A stretch of 64,000 nucleotides of DNA, from contig VXBM01000334.1 in assembly GCA_013400155.1 (NCBI GenBank), positions 444,544 to 508,543 on the forward strand. The letters are read 5' to 3'. Below are positions 24,557 through 36,847 of this stretch, in pieces. The stretch is from Helopsaltes ochotensis (taxonomy: Eukaryota > Chordata > Aves > Passeriformes > Locustellidae). The position numbers were made by a program, and so were the translations under genes. Positions within the stretch are counted from its first letter, which is position 1. Each line of letters begins with the position of its first letter. The notes below the pieces were generated by a model that saw only the letters and a program-made list of their open reading frames with translations, had not been told where the DNA came from and searched no databases.

Positions 24557-24905
24557 GGGATGCGCTGGGCGTCCACGCCCGGGAGCCGACGCTGCTATTT
24601 CCAGCCGGCGGCTTAATCCTCCCGCAGCCTAATCCCCGCGCTACTGCCGCAGCAGCGCCGCCCCCTACCCCGGTGCAGAGGGCGGGACGGAGCGGAGCCG
24701 AGCGGCGCTGCCGCCGCAGATCGGTGGCCCGGCGCAGTCAGGTGACCCCGTTCCCCCACCCGCATCCCGCTTCCCGGAGGTGGCGGCGGGCACGGCCGGA
24801 GCTGCTCCCACGCGGGGGCTGTCCCGGTGGGGATCCGCGACTGGGGGCAGCCGAAGCCACTGATGCTTCCCCGGTCTGCATCACGGTCCTGTCGTGAACG
24901 CTTAA

Positions 24906-27900
24906 AATAGCGCCTTGAGGGATCCCAGAACCGCACATAGACTAGATTTCTCCAGAATGTTGTTATGGTGTCATTGTTATCAAAAACATCTGAAATATGT
25001 CCCCAAAAGGGTTTTCTCTCTGTTATCTACGGTAGCCTAAGGGTCTTGGTTACAACCCAGCCACGCTCGGGAGGATATGTTTCTACAATTTTATTGTGTA
25101 ATTGAAGCCTACCGGAATGATCCGTGGAGTATTGGGAAATGTGGCGTACATATATTACCATAAATTGGCTGAACTTAGTTTTGGAGTAAAGTGATTTAAG
25201 TGGGTGGGGTCTAAACGAAATGGCAATGCCAGCAATTACTTCGAGCTGCCTGTAGAACAAATTTCAGAAGACGATGTCAGCTTATGCCATTAACTAGCTG
25301 GAGAAAACACTGTGTATTTTTGTCAATATTGAAGAGTTGTGCACACCAGGTGATAATTGGGTTGTGTTGCATACAAAGACCTATGGCACCATTTTCATTT
25401 GTTATACCAGGAGCAGAACGCTAACAAAGGATTGTGGTCTGTGACTGTATGAAACATCAGCTTTCTATTTCATTCTTACTATTCATTCTAGTACTATTTT
25501 TTTTTTTTACCTGACAACACGAAGATTTTCAAATCCTAGGTAGCCTGAAAGCTTGAGAATACTGTTAAAATACTGCTCAAAAGTTCAAGGTATCTTTTCT
25601 GTGGGAAATCTCTTCCAAAATAGCTGTAAAATGGTGCCTTGGACCACTGAAGACAAGTATTCAGATTTGCACATTTTCGATATTGGTTAATCTCCTTCTT
25701 ATTTGCAGAGCAGATAGAGATTTTTGAATTTCAAGTTCAAAGGTTTTCTCAAATGTAGTGTTTGCCTATGGAGTGGGATGTAATTTCAAAAAGAGATGTA
25801 AAGTGTATATCACCATTAGCAATCAGCATTAGGAGTTTGTAAACTTCGAATGTTCCTATAAGAGAGACTCTCATATTCCAGTAGTGAGAATGTGTCCGTG
25901 TTTCTCCTCTCTATTCCATAATGAGTAGCAAATAAATACACTATGGAGTTGCACAGAAAGACAATACTGTGCTCTTTAGCATTACTATAGTTCACTGTTC
26001 AAGTATGGACAAATGTTACTAATGTTTAGAAATTGTTTCTGTTACCACAGAAATGTTAACTTCAATGCTTAGGAATTTGTCATTTATGACATGATTTGTG
26101 GCACCATCTTAGCAGAGGCACACAAAAAAAATGTCCTCTGTATTTCACAACCTGTTAATGGGGTCGTACTCCCAATTGATTTCAGAGGAAAGAAACAGTA
26201 GGGATCTACCAATACTTCATGTTGCATTACTGGCATTAAGAGTGACTCTGAAGTTTTCTTGGTAATACTGACAATAGTTTAGAACGGCTTGACTTTAAAT
26301 GAGAAATTTCATTTTTAACTGGTATATTACAGAAGAAAAGAAAAAAAAAACAACAACTACACAAACTGTTTTGGAATTTGTTAACTCCACACAGCAGAAA
26401 TTTAGAATGGTTTTATTTCCTCCAAGCAGGATAGTTTTCAACTTTATGCTAGCCGAAGTATTTAATTAGTGATGCAACTTTTATCAACATCTAGTGTACA
26501 TCTTCGGTGTGAAGGTCTGGATACTTTCTGAACAAGTCTGTATTGTTATTAACAATTATTGTCACTGAGATTCTCATCTGTGTCACCAAAAATTGTGATT
26601 GTTAATACTCAGCAAATTTTACATCTTCGTATTGTCAAAATATTGAAGCCAAAGATAAGTCAGATAATCTCTACTATTGCCTTAATATTTATGCAGTTGC
26701 TTAATGAAAACCTAAGGTGCTTTAAGAAGGTAAGACAAGAAGACATTAGTACTCTTTAAATTCAGAGTGAAGGGATGTGATCTGCTGAAGCTGTATTGCT
26801 TTTGGATTTTAAACCAACCACCACTCCCCTAAAAATAACCCAACTCCACAAAACAGGAGTTCATGTTTGTAATAAAAGCCACACAGGAAACAAGAACCAT
26901 CTCAAGTAAGGATACACCACGGAGGGAGCTGCCCAGGACTAAATAGATGGGGAGTTGGGGTTGCCATTCCACAGGGTAGTTTTAGATAAAGTTCCAAAAA
27001 GTTGCTTGGTGTGCTTGGGTGTGTGAAACCCAAGTTCACAGCTTGGCTGGTGGAGGTCTAGATGAGGGTCATATAAGCAGCTGGAAAGGGTTATTGCTAC
27101 TAAAAATAACACAGAATCGGGGATGTCTTTCTTGACTCTTTGTAAATGCTTTCAACTTAATAATGAAAGCTTTAAAAAAGAGGAGATGTAGTAATGAAAA
27201 ACTGAATAGCCATTTTGAGGCACAAAGACAATTCTTAAATGAATTTGAAGTGAGAAAAATAGAGTTGGCTTGTGTTAATCTCACATTCAAGCACATGTGA
27301 AGGAGGCATGAGTAAGGGCTGATTCATCACACCTCATACCTGAATTCTGCCCCAGAGATGCCCATGATGTAAAACATGTAGACTCTATTTCTGTGTACTA
27401 AGGTGCACTGAAATCTGGGGGTTTCTCACCATAATTCTGCTTTTTTTTCCATTTGCTTCCCAGTTTCTCCTGTCAAGTCTTCCAGTTCTTCAGGCAGCTT
27501 TGATGCCCTTTCCTCCTGCCTTCACAGTCCAGGCAGAGATTTAGACCTCACCCTGTCTGTGCCTGAGCCTGCATCAGGCCCAGTGCTGTTCTGCTTCTCC
27601 CTCCTAACTCTTAGGGCCAGTGGTACAAACAGAGCTCCTGGAGAGGCTGGCTGTAACCATAGTGATAGCAGCAGTCCTGAACAGATCTGTTTTGCTCTGG
27701 GGAGGGGGGAAAATAAGACTTCTCAAGGAGAAGCATCCTCCTGATTTTTTTATTAGGTTGATGGAGTCAGTTAGTTTGCATTATGCTTTCTCTATAGCAC
27801 ACACAATGGTAAGTATTCAAGTCATGCAATACTCAGGAGTTTCTGTGCTTCTGCTGTCAAATATAACCTCATTGCTTGGTCTTACATGGGTTCTGTCCAC

Positions 27901-28482
27901 AACTGTTTGTTCAGCCTCCGTACTCACCCTCCTTAAATGGCATTTGTTTCAGTGGTTTCTTTGCTTGCCATGATATAAAGCAACAATGAGAAATTAAAGC
28001 AGTCTGTCAATTTTCCAATCAGAATGACGGTCTGAGAAGGATATAGCCTGAATGTATTTGTACATCCCAGGCAGAAGATTCAGCACATTTTGGAGAGCTA
28101 CTTGAGCTACTGAATCTAAGAGAGCAGCCATACACAGTGGTAAGGGTACAGGCTTGGTGGCATGAGTATATACTCTGCATCACATAGGAAATGCCTTTTT
28201 TGTGTCTTTGAAGAACTTAGAAAATAAAAAAGCTAATTTAGATAAGAGGGAGAATTAATAGAAGAGAAAAGTTACACAAAGAATAGCTAACAAGCTCTTT
28301 TACTGCTCATTAAGCCATGTCAGAATGAGGTCATGTTCTGCAGAATATGGAGTGTCTGCATATTACAGAGTTGATGCTTACAGAAGGGTGGTAATTGGCA
28401 TGTTCTCTGCAGATGAAAAAGGTGTGTTCCTTACTCCGTGCTGGCTCCCACAAGGACAACCTTAAAATCTGTATTAACTTAG
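24906..28482. other. Intergenic sequence upstream of SNAP91
   Basis: AT-rich sequence beyond the CpG island. It contains homopolymer T and A runs (25496-25509, 26337-26350). I see no conserved protein-like frame except the isolated, low-confidence open stretch at 27464-27744. I recognise no interspersed repeat. Confidence 0.7.
27464..27744 (+). other. Exon-like open frame, unrecognised
   Basis: A strong acceptor (pyrimidine run then ttcccag at 27457-27463) is followed by a frame open for 92 codons to TGA at 27742-27744. The frame is Ser-, Pro- and Gly-rich and GC-richer than its surroundings. The composition does not resemble a folded protein and I recognise no family. It could be a terminal exon of a non-coding transcript, an unidentified repeat or chance. 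Confidence 0.15.
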
Positions 28483-28506
28483 AGACCCCTGTTGACTGAT
28501 GCATTA

Positions 28507-28657
28507 ATGGACCCCATCATTCACATCACAAGGATAGCTTTTGCTGCTGGAGTAGTTTTTGGCTTATGTCTGGCAATAGCACTGAAGTTAATAGACCAGA
28601 AAGGGGACAGATGGACATATGTATCAGAAATGGAGCAAAAGTCCTATAATTGTGAAA
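28507..28657 (+). CDS. Candidate first coding exon of an unidentified membrane protein
   Basis: An ATG at 28507 opens 50 codons plus one base and ends in GAAA|GTAAGT, a perfect donor. The peptide begins MDPIIHITR, continues with a roughly 20-residue hydrophobic Ala/Gly/Val/Leu segment (residues 10-29) and then a polar, charged stretch (DQKGDRWTYVSEMEQKSYNC). This is the layout of a signal-anchor or type II membrane protein such as a Golgi enzyme. An acceptor-like ttaacttag lies at 28474-28482, and an in-frame TAG bounds the frame upstream. I do not recognise the family and cannot confirm downstream exons, so it may be a real short exon, a relic or chance. Its hydrophobic-then-charged pattern is the most protein-like of any unassigned frame in the window. 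Confidence 0.35.
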
Positions 28658-31600
28658 GTAAGTACCTGTGAAATTTCTCACTATTTAGTATTGATTTTGG
28701 TCATTAACTTTGTAATCCTGATAGAGCTTCCAATGCAGAAGTCTGGATTTTAACAAGCCTGTGTACCAAAAGCTACCTAACTACTGCTTCTATAGGTAAT
28801 ATGTATTTAATATAGTCAATGTGGAAATATCAGCTTTCTATTGATGTTAAAAAGAGGGGAGAATTAATTTAAGAAAGCTGCAAGTCAACTTCAATAGGAA
28901 TCTTTTGTATTCTGTTGAAGATGTTGATATTAGAAATGGGAACGTTCATTAAAAAAATTTAGGTGAAGTCATACCAAGCTTCACAGACATCATGAAACAG
29001 ATTTGCAGGAGTATATAGAAAAAAGACAATTTAGTACTAATTGACATTCAAAATTTATTACTCATTGACTAACTGACAGTCCTGTCTTTGAATACAAAGT
29101 AACTCTGAAGGCATTGATCCCAAATTCATCATTTCCTCAAAAGTGGGCAGGATGCTGCCTGAAATAAAATCCAAATTTCATGTATCATAGAGATTTTGAT
29201 CCATGGAAAGACAACACGCTTTTAAGCTACCTTGACTTTATGGACATTCAGTTTTCCTTTTCAAGAAAAATGAACTTTTTTTGGTAAAGGTGTATTATTT
29301 TGGTATTCATACTTAAAAAGTGGCAGCATTTTGCTGTAAATGGTGAATTGTTGTATTAATAATGGTAATAAGTGTACAGCTGTAATAATTGTGTTTTAAT
29401 GCAATAGTGGTTTATCCTGGATATGACCATCATGTATAGAACCAGGGATGCTTCACTGACTTCTGTCTGCTCTGCCAGTGGAAGCATCAAATGCTACGTC
29501 TTACACTGAGCACAATTGGTACAAACTGGGCCTGAGAAGCAGCTAGCAATGATTTTCAAGGGAGAAAGCCTCTCTATATTCTTCCAAAAAGAAAAGGTTT
29601 TCAAGAGAAGGTATTTCCATTTCTTTGTTCTGCTAAATCAGTAAAGGCTGCCATCATGAAACCTAAACCTAGTGTCTCACCTGCTTCTCAGGCTCCTGGC
29701 AAATCCCCAATTTCTGCAAAAGCTGGGCTGCTTTTAAACAATAACTGTTTACATGCTGAATACACCTTTGCAATTGATGTGCATGTACAGCTTTTTTTTA
29801 TTATTATTTTGCATGTTGTCCAGTATCTGCAGGAGCTGCTGCATAGAGAGTGTTAGGCAAAAGCTATTAAGAGAGTGGGCCTTCAGCCAGGTCTGGGAAG
29901 GGTGACCCACCTTCTCTATAAGAGCTCTGCCAGGTGATGTGATCTGTTTGAGCTTTTTGACATCCCAGAAGCAAGTTTTAGCCAGAGAAGAACTTGGTGT
30001 GTCTTAGAATGAGGCTGACCTACAAGAAGGAGGCTGTAGGGGTTCAATAATAATTTTCCTCATGGCCCATGGAAGTGTGGTACCATCCAAACTTCAGGAC
30101 TGAGCTTTCAAGCACGTACTGCCTGCCCCGTCTGCTCCTGCTCTAGGCTCAGAAATTCTCAGCTGTATAGGAAAGTGACAGTCAAAGTCTTCCAGTAAAT
30201 TTCTGAAGTTATAATTTCGGTGACAGATTTGTTCAGCAGAAGTTCAATAGATGCCAGATATATGTCAAATAAGAGTAAAACTTTCAACCCGGAGGGTAAA
30301 GTAAATTTTAAGCAAAAAAAGATAAGCATGTATTTAATAGGGAAGGGAAATTATGAATTGTGATACCTTATGACCGAATATGACCTCTATTCACTTGAGA
30401 GAAAAGCTAGTTTATGCAATTAAAGACATGAACGTGTGCTAAGACTTACATATGCAAATATGTATATCATAGTAATGTTTTTAGCAATACTTAATTCCTA
30501 ATCTTTTAATAGTTTTGGTATTTTCAGTGCACATCATAATTTTGCTAAGGGCTGTGAACCTAAAACTCAGTCTGCTAATGTAAGATCAAATTCTTCAGCT
30601 ATTATGCTTTTGAAGTGGTAGTGTGACTGGTACAGCTTAGTGAGTTCTCACTTCCTACTCTTCCCGGCTTGAAGTTGCTCTTTAGCTGAATCTGTACACC
30701 CACAGGAGGACATTTTTGATTGTACTGGCCTCCAGTGGCAACCTAAGAACCATTTTGGTTGTGAGATGTAGTCAATCAGCTCCTTCACGCCTTCTTCTTG
30801 ACTTTATGACTCTCACATTTAATTGGTCTTGCTTGCACAATACTGACTGTGTCTCAACTATGTAAAAGATTAGGCCCTTCTGATTTTGGATTGCTTGATA
30901 AACAAAGATCATTAACAATGCTTTAATGTAGTCAAGTGAAGCAAATCCTATAAGATTACTTGCTGGAAAGCTTTTACTCTGAAAAAGGATTAGGGGTCGT
31001 TGTAGGTGAACAACATATTTGAACTTTCAGTGTGATGCTGTATGGAAAGACCTTGTCAGACTTAAGGCTTTGTAATCAGATACCCCCCAACAGGACTGGA
31101 GTGTCACTTCCATTTCTATGTATTACTGGAATGACACTGGCACTACAAAACTGCTAAAACTCCTTTTTTCATGTCCTCTTTATGGAATTTGGAGAAAATG
31201 CATTAAAATTTTAGAAGGCTCTTTCTCTCCTCCTTATGGAGAGTTCCATGTGTACCATGACTATAAGCTGCTTTCTCTAAAAGGGGGAGAAATTTTTTTA
31301 CTCCTCCAAATTTGCCAAATCATTTGATAAAAGTGGAAGCAGAAGAGGACAAATAGTCTTTGTCAGGAGCATCTGTAAGGGGTGCTTTATTATTGGCATT
31401 TTTTCCTGCCCAGATGTAGATGTTGCTAGAGACGTGGAAAGAGATATTCATCCTTTTGCATAGACTGGTTGGTCAAACTATGTCCAAGCCAAAAGATTTT
31501 CCAATGGCTCTCACTGGGTCAGGACTGTACTCAGGCTTTTTGCAATATCCAAACACAGTCAACTGTAATTAACAGTGTTAAATGTTAAGTTCCCCTAACC

Positions 31601-32629
31601 ATTCTTTAGCTCACTATGCAGTCTGATACTGACCATCTAACTGGAAAAAACATACTCCATCACAGGAGGAAAATTGACCACTACTATGTCAGCACACACC
31701 CCATGCAAGTAAGTTTTGGCATAGGCTATATGAGTTCAATCCTGATGCTCATAGCTGCTCTTCCTTCCACGCTTCTATCTAGAGCAGATAATGAGACCCT
31801 TCTTTCTTGCCTATGGGGTATTCCTCAGTTCTTTCCATGTATCTTCTTGTTGTGTGATGATTTTCTAGTTTCATCAAAACTGCTTATACTTGAAGAGAAA
31901 TCCAGAAAACCCATCCCCAACTTTTTGATAATTTGGACTTTAAAAAAGCAGGGTCGTAGATTTGGCGCTGAGGAAATGAGCTCATTTTATTTTTAAAACC
32001 ATGAATGTTTCCTCACACACTACACAGGTTATCACAAGAAAGCATAATTTCTACAGGAGGTGCAGCACCTGATCTTAGTGAATTAAATTACTACTTAAAG
32101 AATATACACCGAAGTTGATGTCTTCTTGAATTTAGTGCAATTGGGTAAGCACATTGTGGGAATATACTAATTACCATAAGAAGTACTTAAGCATCGTCCT
32201 TAACAAAGCCAAACTGCGATTATCCTGCTGCTGTGGAATACTCAGTGTAGGAGGAAAACAAATTACCTGTTAATTACTTTGAGTACAGAAAAAGGGACAA
32301 ATATTTCCTGATGCCATGTTTAGTTCATCCTGTGAGAAGAATAAGCCCACTATTATTGCCATTTTCAATCTTTATATAGCTATCTGATGAGACAGTTTTC
32401 TAGAAGTGCTGAGTGCCAGCACTCTCCTTGAAAGTGATGGTACTCTGAGTATCTTGCAGCTCTAGAAAGTGGGGATTTTTTTAAGATCCAAAGAGTGACA
32501 GTAGCAAGTTATTGACCCTACCTCAGATTAGAAATCACATGTGAGAGCTAATACAGTGCTAAATCTGGGGTGACTTAGAGAATTCAAGGCTATTACTAGA
32601 AAAATGCAATGCTCTTTTTGCCCTGGTTG
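28658..32629. other. Intergenic (or intronic, if the 28.5 kb exon is real)
   Basis: AT-rich unique sequence. Frames at 31118-31327 and 31616-31996 (plus strand, 69 and 126 codons) show no recognisable domain and no good splice context at both ends. I see no interspersed repeat. Confidence 0.65.
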
Positions 32630-33275
32630 AGGGCAAATTTGGGAGGAAACCTCTGAATGGGATTCCTCTGGGAAAGCAAACTCAAACAACCCTTCCCCCC
32701 ATCCGGTCCGGGGAAAAAACTCCCTTGGAGAAAAGTGGAAAAAATTATTTATTTAACAAACAAAGTGCCCACGAGCACAAAGAATGAATAATATGAAACA
32801 ATAAAACCTTTTGTCTGAGATGGCAAATTGATAGAGTCCTTGCCATGGGTGCAGCTCATCTCTCTCAGTCTCATATCAATTCCTCCAGCGCTGGAGGAAG
32901 AGGGCATCCTGGGCCCCAGAGGGCACAGGTGTGTTCTCTTGGTTCTCCTCTGGGTTTTCAGTCTGGAGCAGGTTTAAACAGTCCCAAGAAAAAGGAAAAA
33001 AAAAAACAGTCCAGGGAACTTCTTTGCTCTAGCTAACCGAAACTAAGTAAAAAGCACAGGCAATCTCTATCCCACAGTCTGTCCGAGCCTCGGCTGAACA
33101 CACGCAGTCCAGAGATGAGAAGAATGTGTAAGAGTCGGGCAGTTTTCTCAAAACAAACTGTGTGCCTCTTCTTTCCCTCTTTCACTCTCAGAATCAGTCT
33201 AAAAGGTACAGAACACCATATATAGTACAGACAATTGGGCATACAAGCATCACCAAGTCACCCTAGGACACATGC
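32630..33275 (-). mobile_element. LTR-retrotransposon (endogenous retrovirus) LTR-like block
   Basis: The sequence has the texture of a common passerine ERV repeat as I remember it: a G-rich head with an accctt-cccccc tract, a tatttaacaaacaaagtgcc motif, a run of cacgagcacaaagaatgaat and a tail with gaacaccatatatagtacag. Read on the minus strand it has a TATA-like tatatatgg (33216-33225) and, about 470 bases downstream, an AATAAA (complement of 32748-32753). That spacing is long for a simple LTR, so internal sequence may be included. No gag, pol or env frame is present. Ends and target-site duplications are undefined. Confidence 0.55.
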
Positions 33276-35594
33276 ACACTTGTGTGTGTACCCTCCATGG
33301 TTTGATCAAGAAACTCTGCTCCCAGTGGGCAGAATGGTGAAAATGATCTCCAGGAACTGTGATAAAGGAAGTAATAGTCCAGCACTCCCAGAGTGGAGCC
33401 ACATAAAAGGAAGAAGAGCAGAGCTTGCAAGAGCAGGAGGTTAAAGATAACTACAAATTTTTATGCTTGAAAGAGAGGAGCAGCCTCCAGAAGCAAACGT
33501 GGATTGAGATCAATATGTAGACAGACATTGCCTAACGGATCGTGTCTGCTGGGATACTTGTTTATGTCCCTGTGTATACAACCAAGAGCTTATGTGGAAA
33601 ATTTCAGTCTAAACTAATAACTGATCCACATCTAGCAGGAGCCTCATTTCTATGTGTTGGTAATAGAAAAATTACGGCCATTACTGAATAATCTTGATTG
33701 TTGACATTTTTGCTTCACAATGTAATTTGCTTGAGCCTCCATTTCTATGGTGTCTTCAATTCAGAGAATTCCAAGTACTTCACAAATGCTAATTTAACCT
33801 CCCAGCTTCTCTGTATGGAATGTAAGTATTACTACCCCCAGGGACTGCCTTCTTTTTGTGTCAAGAAAGTGCTCACCACATTGCTGGTGTTGCTAGAGAC
33901 TTCCCATAATAAGCTGTTTGCAGCACAGGAAACCTGAGGAGTAGAACCAATAAAAAAACTATCTTTGTTCAACATGAAACAATTCTGATAATATATCTCT
34001 AGGCACTAAGTCTAAAAACAGTCAGGAAAATGCAGCTAAATGACAAAAAAATTTAAAAATATGCAGCAAGGGTGGGATATAGAATATATGTATATTGTGT
34101 TATGTTCCATTTATATATTGGTGTGCAAAAAGCATTGATAAGCACATGGATAAACATGTATGAGGCTTTCAGGTGTAAATTACAGGTCAGTAAGTCTTAC
34201 TGCTGTACTTCTGTACTTAGCAATGGAGAGTATAGAAGTTCATCCTTCTTTTGCATCTTTTTTTTATTTTCTTTTGCATTTACAGTGTCAGACTTGGCAG
34301 ATCAGGGCAGAACACTCAGTGGGTGTTTCATCTTGATGAGTTCGAGTGGGACTACTGTAGAGGGAGGCTAGCTCACTGCATAATGCTATCATATTTACAT
34401 GTCTTTTCAGATAATTGATCATATGCATTTATGTCCCTTTAGTAAGCATTCATAAAATAAACAGATTTTTCTCTATAACATGAAGACATTGCTTTTTACT
34501 TACATGGAATTTCACCTGGATTATAAAGCCATTTGATAACTATTTGTGAAAACACAGAATGTAGATACCTTTTATTTAGACCAGTAATGTGTACATTTAA
34601 TGTACATTAATAGTACAGCTATCATTAAATACATTAATTTTTCAACAGGGGTGAACTTGTCTGTCTCTCTCAAGACTGACATTGGAGAGTTCAGCAAATC
34701 CATTATGAAGGTTTAATATCCAGAATGCTTGATAGTCATTCTAATTACCAATATTGACTTTGGAATAGATATAATGAAGTGGAGTAACTCATTTACATTG
34801 CATCTTGTCAACATCATTATTAATTTTAACCATCCATTTTTGAATATTAAAGGTAGATTTGAGGATCTGCATTGGCAAACAAATAACTGAGCAGAAAAAT
34901 TGAACTGCCAATGCCCTTTCATGCCATTCCTGCCCTATAAATGATCTAGAAACCTACCAGGATCATCCCTTAAGTATTTTTAGTGGAATAAAAACAACAT
35001 ATGCTATCTCTTTCCAGCCCCTCAACAGAAAAGACAGCTGATCTCAACCATGGATAGCAGTAATGGGGATGCTACATCCCCTCATCATGGTTTTTCTAAC
35101 CTGTATCAGCCATAGAGAATCTTAGTGGTCACTGCAATCCATCAAATAGACCCCAGCTCAGCTGTACGGTTGAAGTTAGGCCTAAATTGTGTGGCAAGCC
35201 TTTATTTAAAATGCTAGAGCAGTTCACAGAGCTAATTCAAACTTTAGAGATTACCTCGGTGTTTAGATTGTTTGGGTGAGATGAGGCAATGCAGGAATGT
35301 CCCTGCATGCTCTGGTTTTTAGTGTGTGTGTTGTTGTGTCGTTCACTGCGCTCAAAAATCCTTGAAATGTTATTAAACTGCCTCAAAAAAATCTGAAGGG
35401 GAAAAAAAGGATGTTTCTTCTGTATGTAACTGCTCAAAACCTGGGAAAAACAAAATCAGAACTCTTTAAACTTTCTTTTCCATTGGGCAGTGGCGGAAAA
35501 GGATAATGAAGTAGCACCTTTTTGCCCAAATAAATCAGATACAGGCAGCCTTGCCCATGCATCCCTCACACACTTAGATTCTCTGCACTAGTTA
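33276..35594. other. Intergenic sequence
   Basis: AT-rich sequence between two LTR-like blocks. It contains one ancient-repeat-like stretch (33735-33850). I see no gene. Confidence 0.65.
33735..33850 (+). repeat. Ancient amniote interspersed-repeat relic
   Basis: The order ctccatttctatgg ... ttcacaaatgctaattta ... gtaagtattactaccccc matches a decayed repeat common in turtles, crocodilians and mammals: a 'caaagcgctttacaaa' block followed by 'gtattattatccccatttt'. I do not assign a named family. Confidence 0.35.
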
Positions 35595-35875
35595 CCTCGG
35601 AGGGTTAATTGTGGGCTGTTCAGCTCAGCAAGAACCACACAGGACACTCGATGAGGAGAAGGACCCAAAAGAGGGCCTTTTGTTTATTCTTTCTTTCTTA
35701 AGTAGACCGCAGGTCCATGCCAGGGATTGAATGAGAAGGTGAACACCTCTCATCTCCACTGGCCCAGCTGACGGTCAGTCAGTACAATTTGCATCCAAAG
35801 GTATGTGATATTTACCAATCCATTTCCCAAAACAAACCTTATCTTACAGATACACCAGCGTGAGAACGGTAAAGC
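35595..35875 (-). mobile_element. LTR-like block (endogenous retrovirus remnant)
   Basis: The pattern gagggccttttgtttattct gives AATAAA on the minus strand (complement of 35683-35688). It is followed by a GC-richer stretch and the motif ccaatccatttcccaaaac, then aaaccttatcttacag. I associate this order with avian ERV LTRs. There is no coding sequence, and ends and target-site duplications are not resolved. Confidence 0.42.
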
Positions 35876-36123
35876 ACTACCTAAACATTGAGGATTCTGA
35901 CTCCATTCTAACAGCTAAGAAACACATCAGAAAGGCTGCAAAAATCAGGGGAACAGTCTGATTGCCTTGTTTTACAATTCAGTCATGTTCTGGTCCACTA
36001 TTCATGTAGAAAGTTTTCATATAGATGATTTATGAGAGCACAGAATTTAAGAGAAGAGTATATAAAAGTACAGAACATAAATTGCTAACTTTTGACAGGT
36101 TTTCTTTTATGTGTTTGATGCAG

Positions 36124-36185
36124 ATGTAAAAGAAGAACCTGGGTCTTACAGGCTTCATTACAGTAAGACCTTGCACAAAGGCTCT
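36124..36185 (+). other. Exon-like segment, phase-compatible with the 28.5 kb exon
   Basis: The acceptor ttttatgtgtttgatgcag is followed by 62 open bases (VKEEPGSYRLHYSKTLHKGS after completing one codon) and the donor TCT|GTAAGA; a second donor, ACA|GTAAGA, lies inside. Phase 1 matches the end of the 28507-28657 candidate. No homology is recognised. A chance match in phase has odds of one in three. Confidence 0.15.
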
Positions 36186-36847
36186 GTAAGAATGATGGGA
36201 TTCTTCTGAGACAGAGTGGGATTAAGAAATGCAGAAATCTCCAGGAAAATCAAACATAAGTGCAGGAAAACAAATAAACCAGATACAGTAATGTTGGGAG
36301 AGGGGAGAGTTATTGTTTTGCTGCTTGCATTGCTTATGAAATGGGAATTTTCAGAAATGTCTTTATTCACAGGTCTGGAAGTCAGGTTTAATTATAACCT
36401 TTACTGTCAATTCTGACACACAAACAAGAATTCCCTCTGAAACTCACCAAGCCATCTTGAAGTTTGCACTGGATTTGCTGATTTTAAACAGTTGGATGAG
36501 TGGATTCTTCATGATGCCTCAGCACTGTGAGTCTGTAAAGCTGTTTCTGACTCATATTCAATTCAAGGCAACAATGAATTGTTTTAGTCTTTCACAGGAA
36601 AATTATATAGCCAAGATATGTGTTCAAGTGCATATGCTTCTTCAGATTGTGGTTTGTTTGGGTTTTTAAGCAAGGATAATTAAACTTTTTTTCTCCATGT
36701 AACATACATAGCAAATGAAAATCAGATAATATTTCTGAGTGGATTTTGATATATTTCAGCTTGGGTCATTATATTTCTGTTTTCCCAAAAGGACAAGACT
36801 AAATAACATAGAGTTCATAGCAAAGAAAATAAAATAGGATTTTCTTA

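Larger units (their letters stand above)
23430..24905 (-). promoter_or_regulatory. SNAP91: CpG-island promoter of SNAP91
   Basis: This is the only dense CpG stretch in the window. It surrounds the first coding exon and runs about 1.2 kb upstream of the ATG. It holds GC boxes (ggcggg-type near 24056 and 24679), a CAGGTG E-box (24740-24745), an inverted repeat gggcgt-cc-acgccc (about 24567-24580) and two TAATCC boxes (24614, 24630). I see no TATA box at a usable position. The island is interrupted by a 420-base gap, so the transcription start cannot be placed. Such islands often fire in both directions, so an upstream antisense transcript toward 25 kb is possible. Confidence 0.85.

Noticed and set aside
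23803..24897. Open frames of 210-319 codons on both strands across the CpG island
   Set aside because: Most of their length is gap (N) and the rest is Pro/Arg/Ala/Gly-rich sequence expected from stop-poor GC-rich DNA. No domain or splice support.
31616..31996. 126-codon plus-strand frame with hydrophobic stretches
   Set aside because: There is no recognisable family, AT-rich DNA yields Leu/Ile/Phe-rich frames by chance, and good exon boundaries are lacking.
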